DNA from: Candidatus Borrarchaeota archaeon
GTDB lineage: Archaea; Asgardarchaeota; Sifarchaeia; Borrarchaeales; Borrarchaeaceae
Length of the DNA: 39,263 nucleotides
Reading direction: 5' to 3'
Assembly: GCA_016840315.1 (NCBI GenBank)
Contig: JAEOSO010000003.1
Location: 1 to 39,263, forward strand
The notes beneath the pieces were generated by a model. It was not told where the DNA came from and did no database searches. It worked only from the letters and a program-made list of their open reading frames with translations. Shown here piece after piece: positions 8,427-17,103 of the stretch (position 1 is the first letter of the stretch; each line of letters starts with the position of its first letter). Made by a program: the position numbers and the translations under genes.

Positions 8427-9863
8427 TTATTCGTTTAAGTCGTTGTAACTTTCCCAACATATATCTGAATAGATTTTTGCATCATCAAATTTCTTAGTAC
8501 CGGCTCCACGAATCAAATACAGTCCGTCGTAATACGCTTTGACTCCATCTACTTCGCCAAGTTGGATTTGCGTCCACGTTTCAGTATCCGCTTCAAAGAC
8601 TACATCCGCATTTTTTTCGTAAGTACCCTCGACGACATTTACCTTGTCTTGTTCAAAAACACAGTAAAAGGGGTCGGGCTCTCCGTCTAAAATGAATTGA
8701 ACGATTTTAGGTTTCTTTTTAGCCCATTTTTTCATTTTTTCTTTAGCCTTTTCACTTCGGTTTATCTTTTCCATTCTTGTAAGTATTTCCGCCTTTCCAG
8801 ATCTTTTGACTCCGCCTGATGGTTTTGAAACGGCTTTAGGAGCGGATGGTTTACTTTTAGATTGCCAACTCTCAAATGCGTCTTGCCATTCGTCAAATAT
8901 TGCCCCTTGTATTAAATCAGACCCTTCTTCAAATGATATCGCCTTAGCCGCTAACTGCTCTCGTAATTCCTTCACTTGTTCGCGATATCCATTCACGACG
9001 CTTTCTGGCGCTTTTTCAAATGATTTCGGTTTTACATCATCAATTGAATTGCCTTTGATTTCAATTTTAATCAAACTAAGTGGGCCAAGATTCTTTTGCG
9101 CTGCAAGTTGAAAATGTGTAACGCTAGCTGGATCGTATCCTGCGATGGTGGCTCCTACTGTATCTACTGCCAGGAGATTGTCACCCGCAAGAATAAAGCC
9201 TAATTCTATTGGATCTCCTTTTAGTGGACCCCATCCTTCCATTCCGACGATTCCATCAACAACAATCAAGTCAGAAGGAAACGCGGTGTTTATATCTACA
9301 ATGATCTCATTGAGTCCTCTGAAATGAAGTCTTCCTTTCTTACGTTCTGGTAGAAGTCCAAACATATTTTTTAGACTAAGTGTGATATCGCAGAAAACAT
9401 GAGATTTAAATACTGGGACGTTAATTATTTTATCGGCTTCTGTCAAAACTTTCGAAACCGATAACTTTTTTGTGATATAAGCATCGGGAAGATCAATAGT
9501 CACCATTTCTCCTTCACTTAAGTTGACGACCTGTACATCAATCCCCGCGGTTGACTTTAATTCTTCTATAGCTTCTTTTGAACCGGAGGATAAGTACATG
9601 AGGTCAAAGTGTTGGCTTGTAGCTTCTGATTCACCTACAATAATCTTAGAAGGATTACACGAATCAATTAATTTGATTAATGTAGTGAGCACTTTGGGAT
9701 CCGTATATGATCCTTGTTTGTTTGGAACTCCTCCGCACCAATTGGGATGAATGAAAACAGTTTCTCCGTTGTTTACGAAACGGCTAATTCCGCCTAGCAA
9801 ATTAATGGCCTTTTCAACAGCAATTTCAGGGTCTTTTTCTTTAATAATGGATGCAATTGGCAT
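8427..9863 (-). CDS. DUF362 protein with C-terminal SCP2 sterol-carrier-like domain
   Basis: N-terminus: FIHPNWCGGVPNKQGSYTDPKVL, INVPVFKSHVFCDITLSLKNMFG, LIVVDGIVGMEGWGPLKGDP (DUF362). C-terminus: FILDGEPDPFYCVFEQDKVNVVEG..ADVVFEADTETW.QIQLGEVDGVKAYYDGLYLIRG (SCP2-like). Confidence 0.85.
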   Translation of the reverse strand: MPIASIIKEKDPEIAVEKAINLLGGISRFVNNGETVFIHPNWCGGVPNKQGSYTDPKVLTTLIKLIDSCNPSKIIVGESEATSQHFDLMYLSSGSKEAIEELKSTAGIDVQVVNLSEGEMVTIDLPDAYITKKLSVSKVLTEADKIINVPVFKSHVFCDITLSLKNMFGLLPERKKGRLHFRGLNEIIVDINTAFPSDLIVVDGIVGMEGWGPLKGDPIELGFILAGDNLLAVDTVGATIAGYDPASVTHFQLAAQKNLGPLSLIKIEIKGNSIDDVKPKSFEKAPESVVNGYREQVKELREQLAAKAISFEEGSDLIQGAIFDEWQDAFESWQSKSKPSAPKAVSKPSGGVKRSGKAEILTRMEKINRSEKAKEKMKKWAKKKPKIVQFILDGEPDPFYCVFEQDKVNVVEGTYEKNADVVFEADTETWTQIQLGEVDGVKAYYDGLYLIRGAGTKKFDDAKIYSDICWESYNDLNE

Positions 9864-9983
9864 GCAATTCTACCTCCTACGTTAGTGAGTTGAAAGAATC
9901 ATAAAAATCGAGTGTGTACTTTTCCCTACCTTTAGATCTTATAAGGATATGTATATACTGTGGTCTGAGCATCTTGACACTAT

Positions 9984-11078
9984 CTAGAATGACCAATAAG
10001 CAGAATGTGTGTCCTTAACTTCTTCTAAAACTTTTTTTGTCTGTGCCAGAATTGCTTTGTCATTGATACACGATGGTGGCTGAATTGGTTCCTCTAGAGG
10101 GAAATTAATGTCTGCCAATCCTAAGATGATTGATGTCCATCCATAAGGAAGTACAATTGGATTATATCCGCTACCGATCAAACTAATTCCATGGGATCCT
10201 GAACTTTGTATAATCTCTCTATGAATCGCCCCCATCCGTCTTAATCCATTCAAAGACACTCCCAGATCTGTTAATTTATCCGAAAAGTGAGGATCCGAGC
10301 CACCATTTCTGATGATTATTTCAGGTTTGAATTCCTCGACTAAGGGTACAACAATTTCCGAATAAACCAGGTCATAAGAAGGATCGTTTCCATACACGGG
10401 CATTGGAATATTTACATTGTAGCCCTCACCTTCCCCCCTACCGACTTCTCGTATATAGCCTGTCCCCGGGTAAAGTGTGGCCGGATTTTGATGAATGGAA
10501 ATGAATAATACTTCTGGCGTTTCATAGAATATCTTGGCGGTTCCATCTCCATAATGAGCGTCTGTATCTAAAATCAAGATCCGCTTTGAGCCTTGTTTTT
10601 TTCTAAGATATTCTGCACAAATAGCAACATCGTTCACGATACAAAACCCTCCTCCTGAATTTGGGAAGGCATGATGCATTCCTCCTCCCATACCCACCGC
10701 AAATGGTGCATTCCCTTCGATTACGTATCTTAGTGCATTTAAAGACGCTCCTACAACGTTCATTGCAGCTTCAAGCATGCCAGGTCGAAGTGGAGTATCT
10801 AATGAGAGGGATTCGTATCGTTTTTCTCCTTGTTTTATTATTTCTAGGTATTCTTCGTTGTGAACGAGCAATAAATCTTCAAAAGAACAAGGTCTCGATT
10901 GGATAATTTTAAGTTGTGGGAGTTCATCTAGACCTAATTGTTGAAACGTGATCAGAAAATCACTAAATCGTTTCCCTCGGAAGGGATGACCTTCTCCAAA
11001 ATCATATGTTATGAGATCTTCTGAGTACATTATCCCAACAACGTTCACCCAATACCCTCCTATCAACGTTACTTTCAA
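9984..11078 (-). CDS. Histone deacetylase / AcuC family protein
   Basis: GMGGGMHHAFPNSGGGFCIVNDVA, ILDTDAHYGDGTAKIFY, VLFISIHQNPATLYPGTG, IRNGGSDPHFSDKLTDLGVS. Confidence 0.93.
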   Translation of the reverse strand: MKVTLIGGYWVNVVGIMYSEDLITYDFGEGHPFRGKRFSDFLITFQQLGLDELPQLKIIQSRPCSFEDLLLVHNEEYLEIIKQGEKRYESLSLDTPLRPGMLEAAMNVVGASLNALRYVIEGNAPFAVGMGGGMHHAFPNSGGGFCIVNDVAICAEYLRKKQGSKRILILDTDAHYGDGTAKIFYETPEVLFISIHQNPATLYPGTGYIREVGRGEGEGYNVNIPMPVYGNDPSYDLVYSEIVVPLVEEFKPEIIIRNGGSDPHFSDKLTDLGVSLNGLRRMGAIHREIIQSSGSHGISLIGSGYNPIVLPYGWTSIILGLADINFPLEEPIQPPSCINDKAILAQTKKVLEEVKDTHSAYWSF

Positions 11079-11106
11079 ATATGATTAACTCCTTGTATAT
11101 AAAATC

Positions 11107-12336
11107 GTGGGTGATACAGTGAAATACGACGTTGTAGTTGTAGGTGCAGGTCCTGCTGGTTCAACAGCTGCAAAAGAAGTGGCTAGTAAAGGGCTTAAGG
11201 TAATTGTTCTTGAGAAACATCGTCTTGACAGGGAAAAACCGTGCGCAGGTGGTGTAACCGAGCGTGCAATACAGCGATTTCAAATTCCTGAGAACATATT
11301 TGACCGATCTTGTTATAAACTATTTTTATGTTCCCCAAAATGTAAAACAGTTACACTTGATTATCCTGAACGCATTGTCGCTACAACTATGCGAGCAAAG
11401 CTTGATAAAACACTCGCCGAACTAGCTATCGATCAAGGAGCTGAATTCAAGGAAAATACGCGTGCTCTAGATGTAATTATCGAAAATGGTTTTGTTAAAG
11501 GGATAAAAGCGAAATCGCCAAGTGAATCGCACGACATTTATGGAGACATAATAATTATTGCAAGCGGGACGCCAAGTATACTAACAAAACAACTTGGCTT
11601 ACTGACAAATAATGAACGCTCTAAAGCACTTTGTTATCAATATCAGATGGCAATAGATGAAAAACAAATTGACGATCGAATTGGCGATCAGCTTGAGTTC
11701 TATTATGGAGTAGTTCCTGGAGGCTATGCTTGGATTTTTCCCAAAATAAACATTGTTTCGGTAGGCTTGGGTACTTGGCTGGAGCGTGCTAAAAGGACAG
11801 ATCTTCGCTTAAGGGAAAGATTAGATAACTTTGTCAGAAATCATCCGGTAGCAAGCGAAAAGCTATTACATGCAAAATTACTTTACCCTCAAGCAGCAAT
11901 GATTTCTTTTCTGGGGGTAATACAAAGAAATTACGGAAACGGATTTTTGGTTGCAGGAGAAGCTGCTGGACATGTTGATTCTTCCAACGCCGACGGTATT
12001 TATTACTCTATGATGTCTGGTGAAATTGCATCAAATGTTGCCATAGATGCATACAATGCTGATGATAATTCTTCTGCTTTTTTAAGAAAATATAAAACTG
12101 CTATAGACAAAGAGATAGGTAAAGATCTTAAGGAGGCCTTCAATATCAGAAAAAATATGTTAACCACCAATCATCAGCAAGAATTGATGGTCGACACATT
12201 TCTTAAAGACAGAGAATTCGGAGAACAACTTTGTAAGTATATGCGAGGTGACGCTTCGCCTCGCGATTTAAAACGATATACATTAAAGCATCCTCTATTC
12301 ACGTTGAAAGCCTTTTTTTCACGATTTCGCTCGTAG
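11107..12336 (+). CDS. Geranylgeranyl reductase family FAD-dependent oxidoreductase
   Basis: YDVVVVGAGPAGSTAAKEVASKGLKVIVLEKHR, EKPCAGGVTERAI, YYGVVPGGYAWIFPK, GFLVAGEAAGHVDSSNADGIYYSMMSGEIA. Confidence 0.93.
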   Translation: MGDTVKYDVVVVGAGPAGSTAAKEVASKGLKVIVLEKHRLDREKPCAGGVTERAIQRFQIPENIFDRSCYKLFLCSPKCKTVTLDYPERIVATTMRAKLDKTLAELAIDQGAEFKENTRALDVIIENGFVKGIKAKSPSESHDIYGDIIIIASGTPSILTKQLGLLTNNERSKALCYQYQMAIDEKQIDDRIGDQLEFYYGVVPGGYAWIFPKINIVSVGLGTWLERAKRTDLRLRERLDNFVRNHPVASEKLLHAKLLYPQAAMISFLGVIQRNYGNGFLVAGEAAGHVDSSNADGIYYSMMSGEIASNVAIDAYNADDNSSAFLRKYKTAIDKEIGKDLKEAFNIRKNMLTTNHQQELMVDTFLKDREFGEQLCKYMRGDASPRDLKRYTLKHPLFTLKAFFSRFRS

Positions 12337-12366
12337 TTAATCACAAGTTGTCAATTAAGATCATAA

Positions 12367-13614
12367 TTATGGTGCAGGAATAAGCTGTCTGTAGATATCG
12401 CTCGCAATAGTTGTAGCTTTTATTATTGTCATTTCTCTTTCTGTTCCAGTAATGAAAACTGTGCAAACCGGATTTGAAGGTTCAAGAATAATCCCTTCAA
12501 CCGGCACATCCACAATATGAGGCAATTGTGACAGATTCGGAACAAATGTTCTATGTTTTGCGTATAGTATCATTTTTACAGCATAGCCTTTTGCTTCAAG
12601 AGGTCTTTCAGGTAAATAACCCTTACACGCCTCGATGTGTAAGTGTACCAAGTTTGATGAAGTTACCGCTTCTATACATTCGAGAGAGCCTTGAAATCGT
12701 GGATTAAGCTCGATTAAAAAGGGTTGATCATCTTTTATAACAAAATCGAATCCATTAGAGCCCTTTAGCCCTAATTTCGAGCCTAATTCTTCGGAAACGC
12801 TTTTCATGGTCTCTATAACTGTTACTGAATTTTTTAGGGGAACAATATTTCCACAATAGCCAAAAGGTATGGAAACTCCAAGTTCATATTTTCCAATCAA
12901 TTGTTCTGTTACCGCAATGGCTTGGCAATCCTTACCTGTTCCAAGCACTGAACAACTTGCATCAATGCCTTGAATGAATTCCTGTATCAGAATTCTTTTC
13001 CCTGAACCTTTTACCTCTTGATAAGCTTTATGCAGTTCATCTTTGTTTGTAATCAATTTAACAAAGAGTCCTCCTGCGCTCCTAGGCGTTGTAAGTACAA
13101 CTGGATAACCCATATTTTTCGCAATTTCATGCGCCTCCTCCTCCTCTTTTGCTTCCATAGTCTGTGGGCATTCAATTCCTAATTTCGAAGCTATTTTGTA
13201 AATATGTAAACGATCTGAACGATTTATTATCTCTGGAGTGTTTCCAAGGATAGGTGCAATTTTGTTTAGTTGTTCCCAAATTTTTGGTTTGTCATCAAAC
13301 CCACTACCGATGAGCAAGAATTCTATCTTTCCAAGATATTCATCAACTATCGTTTCAGCTAGAAGGTACATGTATTCAGAAATAGGTCGATAAAATTTTC
13401 TGCGTATAGAATAACCTTTTCTTTGCCATAAAACCGAAAAAACATGTTCAGCCGTTGATCTGAGATCTAAGTCCCCAAAAAAGTCAACAGCAAGTACATT
13501 ATAATTTGCCCTTTTAGCAGAATTTGCGATTGGTCTTGCATTGAACGCAATAACCAAGCAGAAGTTATGATCGTTCTTTTTCGAGTATGAAATATCGGTA
13601 TCCATCGTCTTCAC
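12367..13614 (-). CDS. ATP-grasp family carboxylate-amine ligase of unknown substrate
   Basis: GYPVVLTTPRSAGGLFVKLI, ILIQEFIQGIDASCSVL, GLKGSNGFDFVIKDDQPFLIELNPRFQGS motifs. Confidence 0.85.
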   Translation of the reverse strand: MKTMDTDISYSKKNDHNFCLVIAFNARPIANSAKRANYNVLAVDFFGDLDLRSTAEHVFSVLWQRKGYSIRRKFYRPISEYMYLLAETIVDEYLGKIEFLLIGSGFDDKPKIWEQLNKIAPILGNTPEIINRSDRLHIYKIASKLGIECPQTMEAKEEEEAHEIAKNMGYPVVLTTPRSAGGLFVKLITNKDELHKAYQEVKGSGKRILIQEFIQGIDASCSVLGTGKDCQAIAVTEQLIGKYELGVSIPFGYCGNIVPLKNSVTVIETMKSVSEELGSKLGLKGSNGFDFVIKDDQPFLIELNPRFQGSLECIEAVTSSNLVHLHIEACKGYLPERPLEAKGYAVKMILYAKHRTFVPNLSQLPHIVDVPVEGIILEPSNPVCTVFITGTEREMTIIKATTIASDIYRQLIPAP

Positions 13615-13656
13615 ACTGAGAATTATACTCCAACGAAATCTTCATAACAAAGAAAA

Positions 13657-13681
13657 TTGATGTTCAATATATTGGCATCAA
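13657..13681. promoter_or_regulatory. Dyad element in the divergent ATP-grasp / E2 intergenic region
   Basis: TTGATG-TT-CAATATATTG-G-CATCAA: central 10-bp palindrome flanked by inverted TTGATG/CATCAA. TA-rich GATATAATTA lies just downstream. Confidence 0.5.
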
Positions 13682-13751
13682 TTGAGGATATAATTAAGGG
13701 TCATCGGTCTCAAAAAGTAATGATTTCAATCTAAAAATTTAGAGGGATTAG

Positions 13752-14213
13752 TTGAGCTTAAGTGATGAAGATTATTGGGCCAGGCTGGCTTATGAGACAA
13801 AACATGTCAAAAGTGAAGAACCTAGTTTTAAACCAGAAAAAGGAGATATTCGCAAATGGCGAGGGTTCATTCTTGGTACTGAGTGCTACGACGGCGGTGT
13901 CTTTGAGATTGAAATTGAAATCCCCAGACGATTTCCTTTCGCACCTCCCCTTGTGCAATGGCATACAGAAATCTGGCATCCAAATATTTACAAAGGGAAG
14001 GTCTGTGTAGGGATATTGGGCAAAGATTGGGCACCGTCAAACAGTATAGTGGATGTAATAGAGACACTGCGTATTTTGTTAGCAGCACCAAATCCTTTGG
14101 ATCCGCTTAATACTTCAGCTGGAAATCAAATGGAAAATGATTTAGAACGCTTCAAAAAGACAGTCAAGGACTATATCGGGCGATATGCTACGTGGGAAAA
14201 ATTGCAACGATAA
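13752..14213 (+). CDS. Ubiquitin-conjugating enzyme E2-like protein
   Basis: TTG start with AGAGGGA upstream. UBC fold signature: FEIEIEIPRRFPFAPPLVQWHTEIWHPNIYKGKVCVGILGKDWAPSNSIVDVIETLRILLAAPNPLDPLNTSAGNQM; HPN at 76-78, predicted catalytic Cys85. Confidence 0.96.
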   Translation: MSLSDEDYWARLAYETKHVKSEEPSFKPEKGDIRKWRGFILGTECYDGGVFEIEIEIPRRFPFAPPLVQWHTEIWHPNIYKGKVCVGILGKDWAPSNSIVDVIETLRILLAAPNPLDPLNTSAGNQMENDLERFKKTVKDYIGRYATWEKLQR

Positions 14214-14297
14214 TGTAACCTTAAAAACCAAAATAATGAAACATTATTTCTCATCATATTCTATAATTCTCTATAATTAATAATCTGATGATCTAGA

Positions 14298-15311
14298 ATG
14301 AGTTCAAATAATGATAGATATCATAGGCAAACCATTATGCCGAACTGGGATCAAAGTAAAATTTCTAAAGCCACAGTATTCCTCGCAGGTATTGGGGCTC
14401 TTGGTTGCGTCGTAACAGAAATCTTGGTTTCGATGGGCATCGGTAAACTAGTTATTGTTGATTTTGATACAGTAGAACTTTCAAATTTGAATCGTCAATG
14501 GCTGTTTCGTGATGAAGATGTTTCGCGGCCAAAAGCCTTAGCTGCAAAAGAACGTCTGAAAGTTCTTAATCCATCTGTTGATGTTATTGTATTTAATCAA
14601 AAGATAGAGGACATTCCCGAAAGTGTTTATTCATCCTGCGATCTAGTGGTTTCTTCGCTCGACACATTTGAAGCGCGTCGCTGGCTGAATTCTATGTGTG
14701 TTCATGAAGGAATACCACTTATCGATGGAGGACTTTATCAATTCTTTGGACACGTCCAAGTAATTATTCCGGGTTCAGATTTAGCTTGCCTTGAGTGCCA
14801 GCCATTGATCCCCGAAAGCCGATTGCAACAGGTATGCACTCTTCCCGGAGAACCGAGGAGGAAGGAAAGAGAGGAAACGCAGAAAGAGGTTTTTCCATCT
14901 GTTGGAACCATTTCTGCTGTAATCGGAGGGATCATGAGTCAAGAAACAGTGAAATTACTAATAGGCTTGGGCACTCCCATTGGATATCTCTTTTACGATG
15001 GTCTTTCCCAAGAATTTACAAAAATTGATCTAAAAAGAAGATTAGATTGTTTTGTTTGTGGTGAAAGGTGGAAACTTGATGAATTGAGATATTTTGCAGA
15101 AGGCGATGAAAAAATAAGCGAATTAAAAAAAAGGCTTAGCCTAATCTACGGCCTCTCCGACCCAACATTGATTGTGGGAACAAAAATAGTTGATGACAAA
15201 ATGACTATTACTGAAGCGGAAATATCGGAGCATGCACCGATCTTCGTTATAGATGCGACTGTGGCGAAACCGATACGAATAAGAGTTGTCTTAACTCCTG
15301 ATTCTGTTTGA
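14298..15311 (+). CDS. Ubiquitin-activating enzyme E1-like / ThiF-MoeB-UBA family with C-terminal extension
   Basis: RYHRQTIMP, GIGALGC nucleotide-binding loop, VDFDTVELSNLNRQWLFRDEDVSRPKA, zinc ligands CLEC and CFVC, VCTLPGEP (predicted catalytic Cys180), and about 80 aa after CFVCG resembling an E1 ubiquitin-fold domain. Confidence 0.96.
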   Translation: MSSNNDRYHRQTIMPNWDQSKISKATVFLAGIGALGCVVTEILVSMGIGKLVIVDFDTVELSNLNRQWLFRDEDVSRPKALAAKERLKVLNPSVDVIVFNQKIEDIPESVYSSCDLVVSSLDTFEARRWLNSMCVHEGIPLIDGGLYQFFGHVQVIIPGSDLACLECQPLIPESRLQQVCTLPGEPRRKEREETQKEVFPSVGTISAVIGGIMSQETVKLLIGLGTPIGYLFYDGLSQEFTKIDLKRRLDCFVCGERWKLDELRYFAEGDEKISELKKRLSLIYGLSDPTLIVGTKIVDDKMTITEAEISEHAPIFVIDATVAKPIRIRVVLTPDSV

Positions 15312-15357
15312 TACCATTATCTTATTCCAAAATCAAGATTAATTGGAAGGAAATCTC

Positions 15358-16149
15358 ATGTCATTTAAATTAGCTATCGTTGGCAAAGGTGGCGTGGGTA
15401 AGACTTTTTTAGCAGGAACTTTGGCTAGGTTATTTGCAAACGATGGAAAACACGTTCTTGCCGTCGATGCAGATCCAAATATGAATTTACATGCTACAAT
15501 GGGGATATCCAAAACAGAACTTCCGATTCCTATTGGTGGAATGAAAGAACTCATTGAAGAAAGAACAGGAGTCACTGCAGGGACATCAGGAATGTTTGTT
15601 TTGAACCCGCGAGTTGATGATATACCCGACAAGTATCATGTTTCAAGAGACGGCGCAAAACTTATCATCCTCGGCACAATCGAAACTGCCGGTGGTGGTT
15701 GTATTTGTCCAGAAAGTGCTCTATTACGTGCCTTGTTAAGTCACATTATACTGAAGCTTGATGAAATTGTGATAATAGATTTTTATGCTGGTCTTGAGCA
15801 TTTAGGGCGAGGTACAAGTAAAGGCGTGGATGCAATGATAACTGTCGTGGAGCCTGGAACCAGATCACTAGATCTGGCGAGAAGAATTAATTCTCTCGGA
15901 GTTAGCCTTGGCGTTCCTCGCAGTTATGTCGTGGGGAATAGAATTTCTAACGAGCAGGAAGAAAAATTCATAATAAATGCAGTAAACGAGTTTAATTTAG
16001 AATTATTAAGTATCATTCCAAGAGACCCCGCAATTATTCAATCTGACATCCAGGGAATAGCACCGATTGATTTTGCGCCTGAATGTCCAGCGCTCGTTGC
16101 AGTTCAAAAAATCAAAGATATTCTTGAATATAAACTTGCTCCACAATGA
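15358..16149 (+). CDS. CooC/MinD-like P-loop ATPase (CO dehydrogenase maturation-type)
   Basis: KLAIVGKGGVGKTFLAGTLARLFANDGKHVLAVDADPN deviant Walker A; GGGCICPESALLRALL CxC motif as in CooC. ATG at 15358 preferred over TTG at 15343, which sits in the GGAAGG ribosome-binding-like site. Confidence 0.9.
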   Translation: MSFKLAIVGKGGVGKTFLAGTLARLFANDGKHVLAVDADPNMNLHATMGISKTELPIPIGGMKELIEERTGVTAGTSGMFVLNPRVDDIPDKYHVSRDGAKLIILGTIETAGGGCICPESALLRALLSHIILKLDEIVIIDFYAGLEHLGRGTSKGVDAMITVVEPGTRSLDLARRINSLGVSLGVPRSYVVGNRISNEQEEKFIINAVNEFNLELLSIIPRDPAIIQSDIQGIAPIDFAPECPALVAVQKIKDILEYKLAPQ

Positions 16150-16276
16150 AATTAGATTCACGCGATATAACTGACGCATTTAATTCGGATATCTTAGGAT
16201 GTTTCAATTTCTGTGTATATCTTGGTGTATTGTCTGAGATAATACGAATATTAAAGACGTCATTTCTAGTTTATAC

Positions 16277-16990
16277 ATGTATATTCACTTTTTTATGGCG
16301 ACAAAAATGACACAATCTGAAATTGAAGTCGATGGGAGCATTATTATTAATGGAAAGACTTATCCGGCTATAAAACTTCTTGAAGTACTTAATAAACTCG
16401 GTGCTCTTTCCTTTGATGATGAAAGCGCACAACTTATACTCAATGGCATGCCTGTTAAACCACTTTATAGATCCACGAGAAAAAATGCGTTTTCACTTTT
16501 ATGTTATCATAGTCTAGCGAATTGTTGCCCTCGGACTCAAGAATGTGATAAACGCGATAGTACGCTTAAAACGCTTAACATCTCGTTAGAAGAATATTCT
16601 CGCATTAAAGAAGAGCATCATTTACAATTCCTTGAACTTGTACCTTCGTATTCACATTCTACATATAGTGAGGACTCTCCGTCTCGTACTACTGATGATG
16701 TAGATCTATCATCTTTTTTTGGCATACCCAATAATGAGTCAAATTCAGAAAAAGAAAATACTGACGATTTCCTCAAGGGATTTCTTTCGGGAAATAATTT
16801 TGAAAGCAATAATTTATGGAACAACTCTTTAAATCTAAAAGAAGTACGTTATGGTAGAAAAAACGTTCTTCCTTCAACAGAAGCAGGCTTACGTCATTTA
16901 AATTACTCTAGAAAATGTCCACGTTGTAAAAAACGCAATACTACTGAGGATAAATATTGTTCTCGTTGTGGAGCAGAATTTAGAGATTAA
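16277..16990 (+). CDS. Unknown protein with C-terminal zinc ribbon and central Cys cluster
   Basis: CPRCKKRNTTEDKYCSRCGAEF zinc ribbon at C-terminus; CYHSLANCCPRTQEC cluster in the middle. Start may be at the later ATG (MATKMTQSE). Confidence 0.7.
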   Translation: MYIHFFMATKMTQSEIEVDGSIIINGKTYPAIKLLEVLNKLGALSFDDESAQLILNGMPVKPLYRSTRKNAFSLLCYHSLANCCPRTQECDKRDSTLKTLNISLEEYSRIKEEHHLQFLELVPSYSHSTYSEDSPSRTTDDVDLSSFFGIPNNESNSEKENTDDFLKGFLSGNNFESNNLWNNSLNLKEVRYGRKNVLPSTEAGLRHLNYSRKCPRCKKRNTTEDKYCSRCGAEFRD

Positions 16991-17039
16991 AGTGTTTTCA
17001 TGCAATCAAAAGCTTTGGATAGCCCTTAACTGACTAAAT

Positions 17040-17090
17040 CTGCACCCGACAGTGCAGATCGGTGAATTGTCGTCTTTTCATAATTCACCG
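17040..17090. terminator. Two tandem hairpins between convergent genes
   Basis: CTGCAC(17040-17045)/GTGCAG(17052-17057) and CGGTGAATT(17060-17068)/AATTCACCG(17082-17090), lying between gene ends at 16990 (+) and 17104 (-). Confidence 0.5.
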
Positions 17091-17103
17091 CCGCTAAATT
17101 TCG

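Noticed and set aside
13762-14091. Small ORFs overlapping the E2 gene, checked as possible missing ubiquitin-like modifiers
   Set aside because: They are alternate-frame shadows of E2 with no beta-grasp pattern and no terminal GG.
14795-15028. 77-aa + strand ORF inside the E1 gene
   Set aside because: Out-of-frame shadow of E1; no ubiquitin-like features.
16277-16990. Zinc-ribbon protein as a RING E3 ligase for the E1/E2 pair
   Set aside because: The C-terminal motif has only four Cys (CxxC..CxxC), a zinc ribbon rather than a cross-brace RING; E3 role is not supported by sequence.
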